A stretch of 64,000 nt of DNA from CAJQHT01 sp038123275 (GCA_038123275.1 JAYORG010000004.1:1-64000); one strand, 5' to 3'. Counted from the first letter of the stretch, positions 18,340 through 27,428 are shown. A program made the numbers and translations. Notes: generated by a model not told the origin, from the letters alone.

Positions 18340-19179
18340 CTAAGCTGCCAATAAAGACATAGCTGCAAACTCTTGAGCCTTTAAGCTGGCACCACCAACC
18401 AACATTCCAGAAATATTTTTTACTGACATAATTTCCTTCGTATTATCCTTATTGGTTGAACCACCGTAAAGAATTCTTAGATTGTTAATTTTAAACTTCT
18501 TATTTTTCTCAACTTCATTTTTAATAAAATCAGCCATCTCATTAATTTGATCTTTTGAAGGAATTTTTCCTGTTCCAATTGACCAAATTGGCTCGTAAGC
18601 AATAATTAAATTTTCAATATCAATATTTTGTGGGATAGAATTGGCAATTTGCTCTTTGATAAAATCTAAATATTTATCACCCTCTCTTAAGTCTAATGAC
18701 TCACCAATGCAAAGAATAGGAATTAACTTATTTTTTAAAGCAACCTGTACTTTCTTATTAACAACTTCATTAGTTTCAAAATGATTTTGACGTCTTTCAC
18801 TATGTCCTAAAATAACATAATTACAACCAGCATCATGCAGCATTTTAGCACTAATATCTCCCGTAAAAGCACCTTTTTCCTCATAGCCACAATCTTGTCC
18901 GCCAATATTAACTCTCCTAATATCCATGGCCAATTTACTAATTTCCTTTTCTTCTAAATCATCAATATTATTACCTTTATCCTCCAAAATATCCAGCTCA
19001 TTACTAAGCAATAGCTCGTCAGCATAATCAATTAATATTGCCGGTGGACAAAGCACAATTTCTGGCAAATTCTCTTCTTTTCTTATTTCGCTTTTAAATA
19101 AATTAAGCCAAACCTCAACATCGTCAAATGATTGATTCATTTTCCAATTAGCAATAATAATATTTTTATTTTTTGTCAT
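18340..19179 (-). CDS. tpiA: Triosephosphate isomerase with an internal insertion
   Basis: Interconverts dihydroxyacetone phosphate and glyceraldehyde-3-phosphate. Catalytic motifs are complete: Lys in IANWKMN, His in ILGHSERR, Glu in AYEPIWSIGTG, and the phosphate loop YGGSTNKDN. At 279 residues it is about 30 longer than usual. The extra part is an acidic stretch near residues 58-86 (LDILEDKGNNIDDLEEKEIS) between the first barrel strands, before GGQDCGYEEKGAFTG. It follows coaE on the same strand with a 6-base gap. The insertion does not touch the active site. Confidence 0.95.
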   Translation of the reverse strand: MTKNKNIIIANWKMNQSFDDVEVWLNLFKSEIRKEENLPEIVLCPPAILIDYADELLLSNELDILEDKGNNIDDLEEKEISKLAMDIRRVNIGGQDCGYEEKGAFTGDISAKMLHDAGCNYVILGHSERRQNHFETNEVVNKKVQVALKNKLIPILCIGESLDLREGDKYLDFIKEQIANSIPQNIDIENLIIAYEPIWSIGTGKIPSKDQINEMADFIKNEVEKNKKFKINNLRILYGGSTNKDNTKEIMSVKNISGMLVGGASLKAQEFAAMSLLAA

Positions 19180-19185
19180 TTTATG

Positions 19186-19803
19186 TTATGCGATTAATTG
19201 ATTAAAAATTTTCTTAACTTGTTCAAAAGTAAAACCTTTATCTTTACCATTATCAATAATAAAATCAGCTAATTTTTTCTTATCAGAATTTGGTATTTGA
19301 TTTTGCAAAATATCTTCAAATTTTTTACTAAGTAAATCTTCCTTAAAATCTGAATTATTATTTTTTGCTCTATCCAAGAAACGCTGTCTTTGAATAGATT
19401 TAGGCGCTGTCACCAAAATATTTTTATGACATTTTAAATAACCACCCTTTTCAAAAAGTAGTGGAATATTTAAAATAACTAATTTCTTTTTTTCTAAATC
19501 TGCCTTCTTAATAAAATTTTCCTTCCTATTATTGACAACAGGATGTACTATTTCTTCTAAAATATTTAAATTTTCTTGGTTATTAAAAACTAAATCACCC
19601 AATTTTCTGCGATCTATTTTTTGATTCAAAATTGCTTCTGGGAAATGCTCTTTAACTTGCCCAAAAACTTCTTTATCCTCATCAAAAATTTTATGCACTT
19701 CTTTATCAGCATCAAAAATTACCGCCCCTAATTTTTTAAAACTTTGAGCAACAAAATCTTTACCACTAGCAACAGTTCCACTAAGACCTACAACTACGCT
19801 CAT
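19186..19803 (-). CDS. coaE: Dephospho-CoA kinase
   Basis: Last step of coenzyme A synthesis, phosphorylation of the ribose 3'-OH of dephospho-CoA. It has 205 residues. The P-loop is SGTVASGKDF, unusual because an Asp follows the Lys where Ser or Thr is normal. Next come FDADKEVHKIFDED and the lid region (QRQRFLDRAKNNN) typical of CoaE. The start ATG overlaps the end of rnd by 4 bases, so translation is coupled. The P-loop variant may affect magnesium binding, but the rest of the protein looks normal. Confidence 0.92.
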   Translation of the reverse strand: MSVVVGLSGTVASGKDFVAQSFKKLGAVIFDADKEVHKIFDEDKEVFGQVKEHFPEAILNQKIDRRKLGDLVFNNQENLNILEEIVHPVVNNRKENFIKKADLEKKKLVILNIPLLFEKGGYLKCHKNILVTAPKSIQRQRFLDRAKNNNSDFKEDLLSKKFEDILQNQIPNSDKKKLADFIIDNGKDKGFTFEQVKKIFNQLIA

Positions 19804-20912
19804 ATTATTTTCTTTAAATATTTACCAAATACTAAATATCTCCAACCAAATAAAACTTTTTTCAACTTAATATTTTTCAAAATTATTTGCTTTAGATCGC
19901 TTTGATTAACTATTATTTCTGGTCTAATTTTATTGTCGTCAGACTTGCTTGCAAGTAAATTTTGAGCTTCTTGGTAAATTACTTTTTGACTCTCATTTAA
20001 CTTTAAATTCACAAATTTAATTTTCTTATTTTTTTTGATCTTTTTTTGCCCTTTTAATAAATTTAAAATCTTATTTATTGATCTAGTATTTCTTATATTT
20101 TGTGATGCAAAGATTTTAACCAACTCTTCTTTACTGCGTGGATTTTTCTTGGCAATTTCATTTAACACTGCATCTTTTAAAACAAAACTACGTGGAATAT
20201 CTTTTTCCTTTGCCAATTTGTCACGCCATAAAATTAGGGTTTTTACACTTTGGCAATATTCAGGACTTTTATTAATTAAAGGAAATTTTTTAAAAAGATC
20301 TTGCTTATTAATATCATAACTTTTTTTACCCAAAATATTTTTCATTTCTTCTAAAAAATATTTTAATTTATTTTGCTCAATTAATTTATCTTTTAAAATT
20401 TTATAAATTTGCGGCAAATACTCAACGTCATTTAAAGCATATTCTACCTGCTGAAAAGTCAAAGGCCTCTTTTTCCAGTCACTTCTTTGTTGTTCTTTTG
20501 ATAAATCCTCATCTAATAACTCCTTAACCAAACTAGCATAGCTAATATTATAATTAAAACCTAAAAAATTAGCCATTGCCTGAGTATCAAAAAGAGACTT
20601 TGGAATTAACCTTAATTCTTGAAATAAAATTTCAAGATCCTGAAATGAAGAATGTAAAATTTTTATAATTCCTTTATTTTTTAAAATTTTAGCAAAAGGT
20701 TTAAGATCAATATCTTTGGATAAAGGATCGATTGCAAAGTTTTTACCCTTAATATTAATTTGAATTAAGCATAAAATTGGATAGAAAGTTTTATTACGCA
20801 TAAACTCAATATCAATTGCCACTATGTCACCCTTTTTAATTGAGCAACAAAGCAATTTTAAATCTTCTTGTTTTTCTATCAAAGTTGAAGCTGGATTAAA
20901 TGTTAAGGACAT
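19800..20912 (-). CDS. rnd: Ribonuclease D
   Basis: A 3'-5' exoribonuclease for tRNA and small RNA end maturation, 370 residues. The DEDD exonuclease domain shows AIDIEFMRNKTFYP (motif I), LHSSFQDLEIL (motif II) and YALNDVEYLPQIY (motif III). An HRDC domain follows near residues 215-285 (VKTLILWRDKLAKEKDIP, KDAVLNEIAKKNPRS). It overlaps coaE at its 3' end and the IalB-like gene at its 5' end (10 bases), so rnd-coaE-tpiA form one coupled operon with ialB at its head. Confidence 0.93.
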   Translation of the reverse strand: MSLTFNPASTLIEKQEDLKLLCCSIKKGDIVAIDIEFMRNKTFYPILCLIQINIKGKNFAIDPLSKDIDLKPFAKILKNKGIIKILHSSFQDLEILFQELRLIPKSLFDTQAMANFLGFNYNISYASLVKELLDEDLSKEQQRSDWKKRPLTFQQVEYALNDVEYLPQIYKILKDKLIEQNKLKYFLEEMKNILGKKSYDINKQDLFKKFPLINKSPEYCQSVKTLILWRDKLAKEKDIPRSFVLKDAVLNEIAKKNPRSKEELVKIFASQNIRNTRSINKILNLLKGQKKIKKNKKIKFVNLKLNESQKVIYQEAQNLLASKSDDNKIRPEIIVNQSDLKQIILKNIKLKKVLFGWRYLVFGKYLKKII

Positions 20913-21403
20913 AATTCTTTCATACGCTTATAGGCTCTGGCAAAGCCTTTGAGGGAGTAATCATCAATACTGTAAGAACCAATAGCCGAATCTGCTCTAA
21001 CTCTAACCATATCATTTTCTAACATTGCTTGAATAAACGTCTTATCTTTTCTACTACTATTAAACCAAGCTGACGAACCTCTGGTAAATAATTCATAATC
21101 TTGCAATCCCAAAAGAGCATAAATCTTACTATTAATTTTATATTCAAAACCAGAAGAAATACTTACTTCTTCACTACGATCAATCTCATATCTACTAACA
21201 GATAAGTAATAATCCCTTTCTCCAGTATAGTTAGTTTTACTACTTTTTGGCCTAGACAAAGTATAACATCTTTTAAATTCTTCGCCATCTATTTCTTCTA
21301 CAAGCTCAAAAACCTCCCAAGAATAATGAATACTATCCATTATCTGCGCAAAGGAGTTTTTGCTAAAAAGAAATAAAACTAGAAAAAAAGAAAGTAACCG
21401 CAC
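20903..21403 (-). CDS. IalB-family secreted protein (invasion-associated locus B)
   Basis: A 166-residue exported protein with a Sec signal peptide (hydrophobic residues 2-15, cleavage probably after FAQ or SFA). The body has the pattern of the alphaproteobacterial IalB family: a Trp near the start of the mature protein (SWEVFEL), RCYTLSRPKSS and a C-terminal ...GFARAYKRMKELCP. The family was named in Bartonella for erythrocyte invasion, but most members have no proven role. It heads the rnd-coaE-tpiA run and overlaps rnd by 10 bases. Confidence 0.78.
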   Translation of the reverse strand: MRLLSFFLVLFLFSKNSFAQIMDSIHYSWEVFELVEEIDGEEFKRCYTLSRPKSSKTNYTGERDYYLSVSRYEIDRSEEVSISSGFEYKINSKIYALLGLQDYELFTRGSSAWFNSSRKDKTFIQAMLENDMVRVRADSAIGSYSIDDYSLKGFARAYKRMKELCP

Positions 21404-21493
21404 AATAATCTAACAAAGTATTTGCAATAAAGTGGTAATATTCTAATTTATTTAGCTATTTAAGAAATAGCAATGACAAATCTTTAATCTACA

Positions 21494-22060
21494 ATGATTC
21501 TTTTGATCGATAATTACGACAGTTTTACCTATAATTTATATCATTACATTATTGCAGCGGGTAGTGCCAACGTAAAAGTGGTTAGAAATGATAAAATTAC
21601 CAAAAGTGAAATTAATGAGCTCAACCCTCAAGCCATTGTTATCTCTCCTGGCCCCTGCACTCCAAACGAAGCCGGGATCTCTCTTGACATTATTGATGAA
21701 TTTAAAAAAACAGTGCCAATTTTAGGAATTTGTTTAGGACATCAATCAATAGGCCAAGCCTTTGGTGGAAAAATCATCAAAACACAACCAATGCATGGCA
21801 AAGTTAGTGAAATTTATCATCAAAGTGAGGGAATATTCCAAAATTTACCATCCCCTTTTAAGTCAACTCGTTACCATTCATTGTCAATTGAAAAGGAATC
21901 TTTGCCAAATTGCCTAAAAATTACAGCCTCCACTAAAGATGGGGTAATAATGGGTATTCAACATAAAGAATTTAATATTCATGGTCTACAATTTCATCCA
22001 GAATCAATAGCGTCTGAATATGGACACGATTTAATTAAGAACTTTTTAGATTGTTTTTAA
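21494..22060 (+). CDS. pabA: Glutamine amidotransferase of aminodeoxychorismate or anthranilate synthase
   Basis: A class I glutamine amidotransferase of 188 residues that delivers ammonia to chorismate-using partners. It begins MILLIDNYDSFTYNL; the catalytic Cys is in LGICLGHQSIGQAFGG and the His-Glu pair is in LQFHPESIASEYG. PabA and TrpG are too alike to separate by sequence. I prefer PabA because folE follows 61 bases downstream and no trp gene is present. The chorismate-binding partner pabB is not in the window. Confidence 0.9.
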   Translation: MILLIDNYDSFTYNLYHYIIAAGSANVKVVRNDKITKSEINELNPQAIVISPGPCTPNEAGISLDIIDEFKKTVPILGICLGHQSIGQAFGGKIIKTQPMHGKVSEIYHQSEGIFQNLPSPFKSTRYHSLSIEKESLPNCLKITASTKDGVIMGIQHKEFNIHGLQFHPESIASEYGHDLIKNFLDCF

Positions 22061-22121
22061 TTTTAGCCTTATTATTCTTGTCCACACTATTAATTTAACA
22101 AATTTAAGAACTACTAAATAA

Positions 22122-22700
22122 ATGACTAATAAAAATTCTCACCCAACAAAAGAAGAGGCTCTGGCAGCTGTTAAAACATTATTAGCATGGACCGGTGATA
22201 ACCCCGAAAGAGAAGGGCTACTTGAAACTCCACAAAGAGTTATTAAAGCTTATGAAGAATTTTTCTCTGGCTACAATGCCAATCCAGAAAAGATACTTGG
22301 AAAAACCTTCAAAGAAGTTAAAGGATATAATGATATCGTTTTACTAAAAGATATGAGACTAGAATCACACTGCGAACATCACATGGCACCATTTATTGGT
22401 AAAGCTCATATTGCTTACTTGCCAGACACAAAAGTTGTTGGCATTAGTAAAATTGCTCGTTTATTAGATGTATTTGCCAAAAGATTACAAACTCAAGAAA
22501 CCCTAACTTCACAAGTTGCAGACACTATTAACGACGTTCTAAAGCCAAAAGGAGTTGCTGTATTAATTGAAGCTGAACATCAATGCATGACAACCAGAGG
22601 TATTCATAAAGTCGGAACCTTAACAACAACAATCACAACAATTGGCGCCTTTAAAAATAACGCGTCTTTAGAACAAAAATTCCTAAAATTAATTAGTTAG
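22122..22700 (+). CDS. folE: GTP cyclohydrolase I
   Basis: First step of folate synthesis: GTP to dihydroneopterin triphosphate. It has 192 residues. The zinc-binding and catalytic motifs are intact: SHCEHHMAPFIGKAHIAYLP in the middle and EAEHQCMTTRGI near residue 150. It follows pabA on the same strand, so two folate genes are together. The start has A/T-rich upstream sequence without a ribosome-binding motif. Confidence 0.97.
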   Translation: MTNKNSHPTKEEALAAVKTLLAWTGDNPEREGLLETPQRVIKAYEEFFSGYNANPEKILGKTFKEVKGYNDIVLLKDMRLESHCEHHMAPFIGKAHIAYLPDTKVVGISKIARLLDVFAKRLQTQETLTSQVADTINDVLKPKGVAVLIEAEHQCMTTRGIHKVGTLTTTITTIGAFKNNASLEQKFLKLIS

Positions 22701-22842
22701 TTAAGATTAATGGCTAAGATTAGAACACGTCCCCTATCTTTTAAAATGTCATATTTCAACCTATTTTTGCTTATTGTTTGCAAAAATTATTTCAAATATG
22801 TCCTGATATTATCAATAATTTTTACAAAAAAGCACTAAAAAT

Positions 22843-23475
22843 ATGATAAAATCTGACAATTTAAAAGACAGAGCACATGTTCTCAAACAAAAATCTGAAT
22901 TAATATTAGCTTCTACTTCTAAAATTAGAAAAGAAATATTACAAAATTTAGGGCTTAAATTTAAAACTATTAGTCCAGATTTTGATGAAGAAGGCGCTAA
23001 AAAAGACATTCTAGATCTAGACATCCCTAACCAAGCATTGTTCTTAGCTCAACAAAAAGCTTTATCCATTAGCAAAAAACACCCAAAATCTTTAGTGATT
23101 GGTTCTGACCAAATATGCCAAATACAAAATGAAACAATCTCTAAACCCAAAAATAAAGAAGAAGCCATTTTACAACTAAAAAAACTAAATGGAAAAATCC
23201 ACTACCAAAATAATGCCGTTACTTTATTTCAAAATGGTCAAGAAATTTTTTCTCACATACAAATTGCTAAAATAAAAGTACGCATCTTAAGCGACCAAGA
23301 AATTACATCTTATGTTAATCTAGATAACCCTGTTGGATGTGCTGGTAGCTACAAAATTGAAAGCCTGGGTCGACATCTATTTAGTGAAATAGATGGTGAC
23401 ATTAGCTGTATTTCTGGCATTGCAATTCAACCACTTTTACAATATTTACATCAAAATCAGTTAATTGAATTATAA
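22843..23475 (+). CDS. maf: Maf-family nucleotide pyrophosphatase
   Basis: Hydrolyses non-canonical or modified nucleoside triphosphates; the family is linked to division control. It has 210 residues. Signatures are LILASTSKIRKEIL near residue 20, FDEEGAKKDI, SLVIGSDQICQIQ with the catalytic Asp, and the final GCAGSYKIESLGRHLFSEIDG. The first about 15 residues (before KSELILAS) are longer than in typical Maf, so an internal start is possible, but no better ATG lies in frame nearby. terC starts 6 bases downstream. Confidence 0.92.
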   Translation: MIKSDNLKDRAHVLKQKSELILASTSKIRKEILQNLGLKFKTISPDFDEEGAKKDILDLDIPNQALFLAQQKALSISKKHPKSLVIGSDQICQIQNETISKPKNKEEAILQLKKLNGKIHYQNNAVTLFQNGQEIFSHIQIAKIKVRILSDQEITSYVNLDNPVGCAGSYKIESLGRHLFSEIDGDISCISGIAIQPLLQYLHQNQLIEL

Positions 23476-23481
23476 ATAAAT

Positions 23482-24213
23482 ATGGAATTTTTATTATCTC
23501 CTGAAGCAATTTTTATCCTTATCACTCTAACATTTTTAGAGATAATTCTTGGTATAGACAATATCATCTTTATTGCCATTGCCATTCATAAACTACCAAC
23601 CACTTACCGTAGAAAAGCTCGTTTTATTGGTATTGGCCTAGCCCTAATAATGAGAATTTTAATGCTTTTAGCTTTATCTTGGATTTTGGGCATGACTAAT
23701 ACTCTATTTACTCTATTTACCCTACCATTTTCAGTTAATAATATCCTTTTAATTGTTGGGGGATTATTTTTAATAGTTAAAAGTGGTATAGAAATTTATA
23801 ATGATGCTTTTGGTACTAAGACAGAAGTAGTCAAAACAAAAAAAGAACCTATCTCTCATGCTAAAAACAGTTTCTTTGGTGCAGTAATTCAAATTGCTTT
23901 GGTTGACTTTGTTTTTTCTTTTGATTCAATAATTACTGCCATTGGCATGACTAGAGTTGTGCCAATTATTGTTATTGCAGTTGTAATTGCTATGATAGTA
24001 ATGTTAGTTGCCTCTGAATATATCAGCAAAATTTTACATAAACATCCAAGCTTAAAAATAATGGCCTTAGCCTTCATTTTTATGATAGGAGTAATATTAT
24101 TAGCCGACGGAATTCACCTAGAAATATCTAAAGGATATCTATATTTCTCTTTATTCTTTGCCACTACAATAGAATATCTTAACATTCTAGCTCGCAAAAA
24201 TAACAAACATTAA
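23482..24213 (+). CDS. TerC-family integral membrane protein
   Basis: A 243-residue protein with about seven membrane segments. The family signatures FLEIILGIDNIIFIAIAIHK at the N-terminus and IALVDFVFSFDSIITAIGMT in the middle have acidic residues inside the membrane, typical of TerC proteins (metal, often manganese, export or tellurite resistance). The exact substrate cannot be told from sequence. It follows maf by 6 bases and is probably cotranscribed with it. Confidence 0.9.
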   Translation: MEFLLSPEAIFILITLTFLEIILGIDNIIFIAIAIHKLPTTYRRKARFIGIGLALIMRILMLLALSWILGMTNTLFTLFTLPFSVNNILLIVGGLFLIVKSGIEIYNDAFGTKTEVVKTKKEPISHAKNSFFGAVIQIALVDFVFSFDSIITAIGMTRVVPIIVIAVVIAMIVMLVASEYISKILHKHPSLKIMALAFIFMIGVILLADGIHLEISKGYLYFSLFFATTIEYLNILARKNNKH

Positions 24214-24306
24214 ACCTAAAAGCAGCGATAAAATAATTTAGGACATCCAACTTTTTGGTTCTCAAAAAGTGAAGCTGAATATGATTTGACAATATCTCAA
24301 ATTTAT

Positions 24307-24336
24307 AAGACCTTTGTACAACTAAAATTTAATGTG
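24307..24336 (+). repeat. Dispersed 30-bp repeat (left-arm copy)
   Basis: A segment around CTTTGTACAACTAAAATTTA also occurs at 35541-35569 and, as one arm of a full hairpin, at 30311-30364. No complementary arm is near this copy. The 464-base gap 24214-24677 otherwise holds only a doubtful small ORF at 24483-24644. Confidence 0.7.
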
Positions 24337-24482
24337 AATTTAAGCAATATTGATGCCATAATTCTACTATCACAATCTGTGAACAAATTTAAATTATTAC
24401 ATACGCAAGCAGAGAAAGAAGAAGGGCGCCAAGACCAAGTAAACAATCATCAACATTTCTTGGCCCGAACAACTCTTTAACA

Positions 24483-24644
24483 ATGAATCAAGGTCAACCA
24501 TATCAAGCACCAAGATCACAACCTTTTAGAGCCTACCAAACCAGAAATATGACGCCACATCGCCCTCCATCTACTAGTGTATATAAAGCTTATAGCAATA
24601 AAGGGCACCTAAAAACACCTGGTCACAGCAATAGAAACTTTTAA
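24483..24644 (+). CDS. Possible 53-residue Gln/Pro-rich microprotein
   Basis: Open frame from ATG 24483 to TAA 24644. The product starts MNQGQPYQAPRSQPFRAYQT, is rich in Gln, Pro, Arg and His, and has no membrane segment or motif I recognise. Composition differs from the AT-driven Lys/Asn/Ile bias of spurious ORFs here, which is the only support for coding. It could be a C-terminal remnant of a larger gene. Confidence 0.3.
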   Translation: MNQGQPYQAPRSQPFRAYQTRNMTPHRPPSTSVYKAYSNKGHLKTPGHSNRNF

Positions 24645-24677
24645 TCTATCGCTCTTAATTAAAATACACTAAAAATT

Positions 24678-24752
24678 TGGCGCTCCCGGCATGATTCGAA
24701 CATGCGCTCATGGTTTAGGAAACCAATGCTCTATCCCCTGAGCTACGGGAGC
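24678..24752 (-). tRNA. tRNA-Arg (anticodon CCT)
   Basis: A 75-nt cloverleaf on the minus strand: acceptor GCTCCCG/CGGGAGC, anticodon loop TTCCTAA (CCT), T stem GCATG with loop TTCGAAT, and encoded CCA end. It reads AGG codons. Confidence 0.94.
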
Positions 24753-24782
24753 GAGACGCGTGCACTTTAGTGCAGCTAACTG

Positions 24783-25325
24783 CTAAATATCAAAATCTTT
24801 AATTACATTATAAGATCTTGGATTAAAAAGCTGATAATGCCACCATTCCTTTTGATAAAAATCAAAACCCGAACTCAACATTATTCCCATTAAAATAAAA
24901 CGATTCTCTTGCGCTTCTTTAGAAACTTCTACACTGCCATGATAAGCTTTTGTAGTAAAATTATCAAACTGGGTTCCCATATCCAACTCATTATCACTTT
25001 CATCAATCAAAGTTAAATCAACAGCAATTCCTCGACAATGTGGAATTGATCCAGTTTCAGGATCAGAAACAAAATCACCACCTGGAAACTTATCAAATAA
25101 AAATTGCTGCGCTCTTAGGGGGCGAAAACCATCAAAAATTTTTAATTTATAACCTTGAATTCTTGCTAAAGTAATTGCTTTATTTAAACACAAAACTGCA
25201 TCTTTGTGCAAATAACAAAGAGCCTCTTTATAAAATGCTTCATTTGTGACATTACTAGACAAAGCATATTTTAAATCTAGCTCAACATCAAAATTATCAT
25301 CAATTAAAACTAAATCACTCATCAT
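24783..25325 (-). CDS. ddpX: D-alanyl-D-alanine dipeptidase (VanX/DdpX family, M15D)
   Basis: Zinc peptidase that splits D-Ala-D-Ala dipeptide; in non-resistant bacteria it serves cell-wall recycling. It has 180 residues. The active-site residues are visible: Arg in FDGFRPLRAQ, zinc ligands in PHCRGIAVDLTL and the Glu-His in KEWWHYQLF. It overlaps the end of hemJ by one base (TAATG), so the two are coupled, although the functions are unrelated. No vanH or vanA gene is nearby, so glycopeptide resistance is unlikely. Confidence 0.92.
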   Translation of the reverse strand: MMSDLVLIDDNFDVELDLKYALSSNVTNEAFYKEALCYLHKDAVLCLNKAITLARIQGYKLKIFDGFRPLRAQQFLFDKFPGGDFVSDPETGSIPHCRGIAVDLTLIDESDNELDMGTQFDNFTTKAYHGSVEVSKEAQENRFILMGIMLSSGFDFYQKEWWHYQLFNPRSYNVIKDFDI

Positions 25326-25804
25326 TAAAAGGGTTTAAAAATTACTAAAGTTACAATTAAAATCATTAAAATTGTCGGAACTTCATTTGCTATTCTATAA
25401 AATTTTTCACCATTCTTATTTTTACCATTAATAAAATCTTTACGCCATTTTGCTAAAAAACCATGAAAAACCGTCATAAAAACCACCAATAAAATCTTAA
25501 AATGAACCCACCCTTGATCAAAACCAACAAAATGAATTAGTCCTATGCCTGTTATAAAAACAACAACCATGGCCGGATTCATAATTATTCTAAGCAACCT
25601 CTTTTCCATCAACTGCAATAATTTATCACTATTAGAATTTAACTTTAAACCAACATGATAAACAAATAATCTTGGCAAATAAAGTAAGCCTGCCATCCAA
25701 GATATCACACTAATAATATGAATGGTTTTTAGCAGGAAAAAAATATCTATCTTATCCATAAAAAAGTTGATATTAATTAACGGGAGTCTTACATTGTTAA
25801 CCAA
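25325..25804 (-). CDS. hemJ: Protoporphyrinogen IX oxidase HemJ
   Basis: Membrane protein for the penultimate step of heme synthesis, found in bacteria without HemG/HemY and common in Alphaproteobacteria. It has four membrane helices. The conserved His and motif IHIISVISWMAGLLYLPRLF lie near the N-terminus and MNPAMVVVFITGIGL in the middle. The longest frame starts at 25804, but its first 15 residues (VNNVRLPLININFF) are not typical and overlap a palindrome. The internal Met at 25759 (MDKIDIFFLLKTIH) is the more likely start. Confidence 0.88.
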   Translation of the reverse strand: MVNNVRLPLININFFMDKIDIFFLLKTIHIISVISWMAGLLYLPRLFVYHVGLKLNSNSDKLLQLMEKRLLRIIMNPAMVVVFITGIGLIHFVGFDQGWVHFKILLVVFMTVFHGFLAKWRKDFINGKNKNGEKFYRIANEVPTILMILIVTLVIFKPF

Positions 25805-25839
25805 TTCGCAAAGTAACTTACTTTATGAATTGGTTAATA
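25799..25839. promoter_or_regulatory. Palindrome between hemJ and prs
   Basis: TTAACCAATTC and GAATTGGTTAA flank an inner AAAGTAA/TTACTTT pair. It lies between divergent hemJ and prs and could be an operator or a cruciform. No T run follows it, so a terminator is less likely. Confidence 0.45.
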
Positions 25840-25888
25840 CACTAATTAACAGTTTAACGTTTTAATTTGCAATCTTTAACAAACTCAC

Positions 25889-26821
25889 ATGAAAGTCATA
25901 TCTTGTAATAGCAATAAATCTTTAGCTAAAAATATTGCTAATTATCTAGGTGTTAACTTGGTTGATGCTGATATTAAACGCTTTGCTGATAATGAAGTTT
26001 TTGTTGAAGTAAAAGAAAATGTTAGGGGTGAGGATGTTTTTGTTGTTCAATCAACATCTTTTCCTGCCAATGACAACATAATGGAGCTCCTAATTACAAT
26101 CGACACTCTACGCAGAGCATCTGCCAAAAGAATTACCGCAGTAATTCCTTATTTTGGTTATGCTAGACAAGATCGTAAAGTTGGACCAAGAACTCCAATC
26201 TCAGCTAAATTAGTTGCCAACATAATTACTAGTGCTGGAGCTGACAGAGTCTTAACTTTGGATCTTCATGCTGGTCAAATTCAAGGCTTTTTTGACATTC
26301 CATTAGATAATCTGTTTGCAGCCCCAATCTTTGCCAAAGATATTAAGGAAAATTTCAAAGAAAATAACAATGTTGTTGTTTCCCCAGATGTTGGAGGCCT
26401 AGTTAGAGCCAGAATTATTGCTAAAAAAATTGGTGCCGATTTAGCCATTGTTGACAAAAGAAGACCAAAAGCAGGTGTTAGCAAAGTAATGAATATTATT
26501 GGTGACATTCAAGGCAAAAACTGTATTATCGTTGATGATATGGTAGATTCTGGTGGCACTTTATGCAATGCCACTGACGCTTTAATAGAAAAGGGGGCTC
26601 AATCAGTTTCTGCTTATATCACACATGGCATTTTATCTGGAGAAGCCTTTAGCAAAATTGCCAATTCAAAATTAAAAAATCTAGTTATTACTGATAGCAT
26701 CGAACAACAAGAAAAAGCATCTGGAATTAAAAATATTAAAATACTTGAAACTTCTTCTTTAATTGGAGAGGCAATTAGAAGTATCTCCCAAGAAAGATCG
26801 GTTTCTAGTTTATTCAACTAA
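25889..26821 (+). CDS. prs: Ribose-phosphate pyrophosphokinase (PRPP synthetase)
   Basis: Makes PRPP from ribose-5-phosphate and ATP for nucleotide, NAD and amino-acid synthesis. It has 310 residues, full length. Signatures: ADIKRFADNEVFVEVKENVR, IPYFGYARQDRK, the flexible loop region KRRPKAGVSKVMN and the PRPP-binding loop IIVDDMVDSGGTLCNA. A membrane cytochrome c gene begins 3 bases after the stop. Confidence 0.97.
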   Translation: MKVISCNSNKSLAKNIANYLGVNLVDADIKRFADNEVFVEVKENVRGEDVFVVQSTSFPANDNIMELLITIDTLRRASAKRITAVIPYFGYARQDRKVGPRTPISAKLVANIITSAGADRVLTLDLHAGQIQGFFDIPLDNLFAAPIFAKDIKENFKENNNVVVSPDVGGLVRARIIAKKIGADLAIVDKRRPKAGVSKVMNIIGDIQGKNCIIVDDMVDSGGTLCNATDALIEKGAQSVSAYITHGILSGEAFSKIANSKLKNLVITDSIEQQEKASGIKNIKILETSSLIGEAIRSISQERSVSSLFN

Positions 26822-26824
26822 AAA

Positions 26825-27424
26825 ATGAAAGCACAAATCCAAAAACAAATAAATAAATTACTAAATAATAAATCTTTAATTGGATATGCTAAGCATATAG
26901 GAAAGGCTGTAGTGTTTTCCTTGGCGATTGCTCTATTTGTTGTAATTTTAACAAACCTTCTTTATCAAAAAAAACCAGTGATAAAAAGAGGTTTTGAAGT
27001 AACTATAATTAAAGATAACCCCAATAAAGTAGAGATAAGAAAGATTGGATCAGCCCCATCTGATAAATCATCCGACAAAAAATCCAACATTGATATTATT
27101 TCATTGATAAAGATAGCTGATCTAAAAAAAGGAGAAAAACTCTTTAAAAAATGTGCCGCTTGCCACTCCATAGAAAAAGGATCTCCAAGCAAGATTGGCC
27201 CTAATCTTTACGGCATTGTAAACAGAGAAAAGGGGGAAGTAGCTAATTTTAAGTATTCAGATGGCCTAAAAAACAAAGGCGGGAAATGGAGCTACTCAGA
27301 CTTAAATAAATTTTTAACAAAACCAAAAGATTTTATTCCTGGAACTAAAATGACCTTTGTTGGCTTAAAAAAAGATAAAGACAGAGCTAACATCATTGCC
27401 TATTTAAAAGACGCTAATAAATAA
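26825..27424 (+). CDS. Membrane-anchored class I cytochrome c (CycM-like)
   Basis: A 199-residue protein with one N-terminal membrane anchor (about 28-48) and a C-terminal cytochrome c domain facing the periplasm. The heme site is KKCAACHSI and the axial Met is in PGTKMTFVG. The loop GPNLYGIVNREKGEVANFKY is typical of mitochondrial and alphaproteobacterial cytochrome c. CycM-type proteins carry electrons from the bc1 complex to the terminal oxidase; that role is inferred. It lies between prs and a prepilin-peptidase-like gene with 3- and 4-base gaps. Confidence 0.93.
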   Translation: MKAQIQKQINKLLNNKSLIGYAKHIGKAVVFSLAIALFVVILTNLLYQKKPVIKRGFEVTIIKDNPNKVEIRKIGSAPSDKSSDKKSNIDIISLIKIADLKKGEKLFKKCAACHSIEKGSPSKIGPNLYGIVNREKGEVANFKYSDGLKNKGGKWSYSDLNKFLTKPKDFIPGTKMTFVGLKKDKDRANIIAYLKDANK

Positions 27425-27428
27425 ACAT

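Noticed and set aside
24286..24480. A 64-codon open frame between terC and tRNA-Arg
   Set aside because: Its first third is made by the dispersed repeat found at 30.3 and 35.5 kb, and the composition is that of chance AT-rich ORFs.
24783..25325. D-Ala-D-Ala dipeptidase as part of a vancomycin-resistance cluster
   Set aside because: No vanH, vanA, vanR or vanS genes are near; the neighbours are hemJ and a tRNA.
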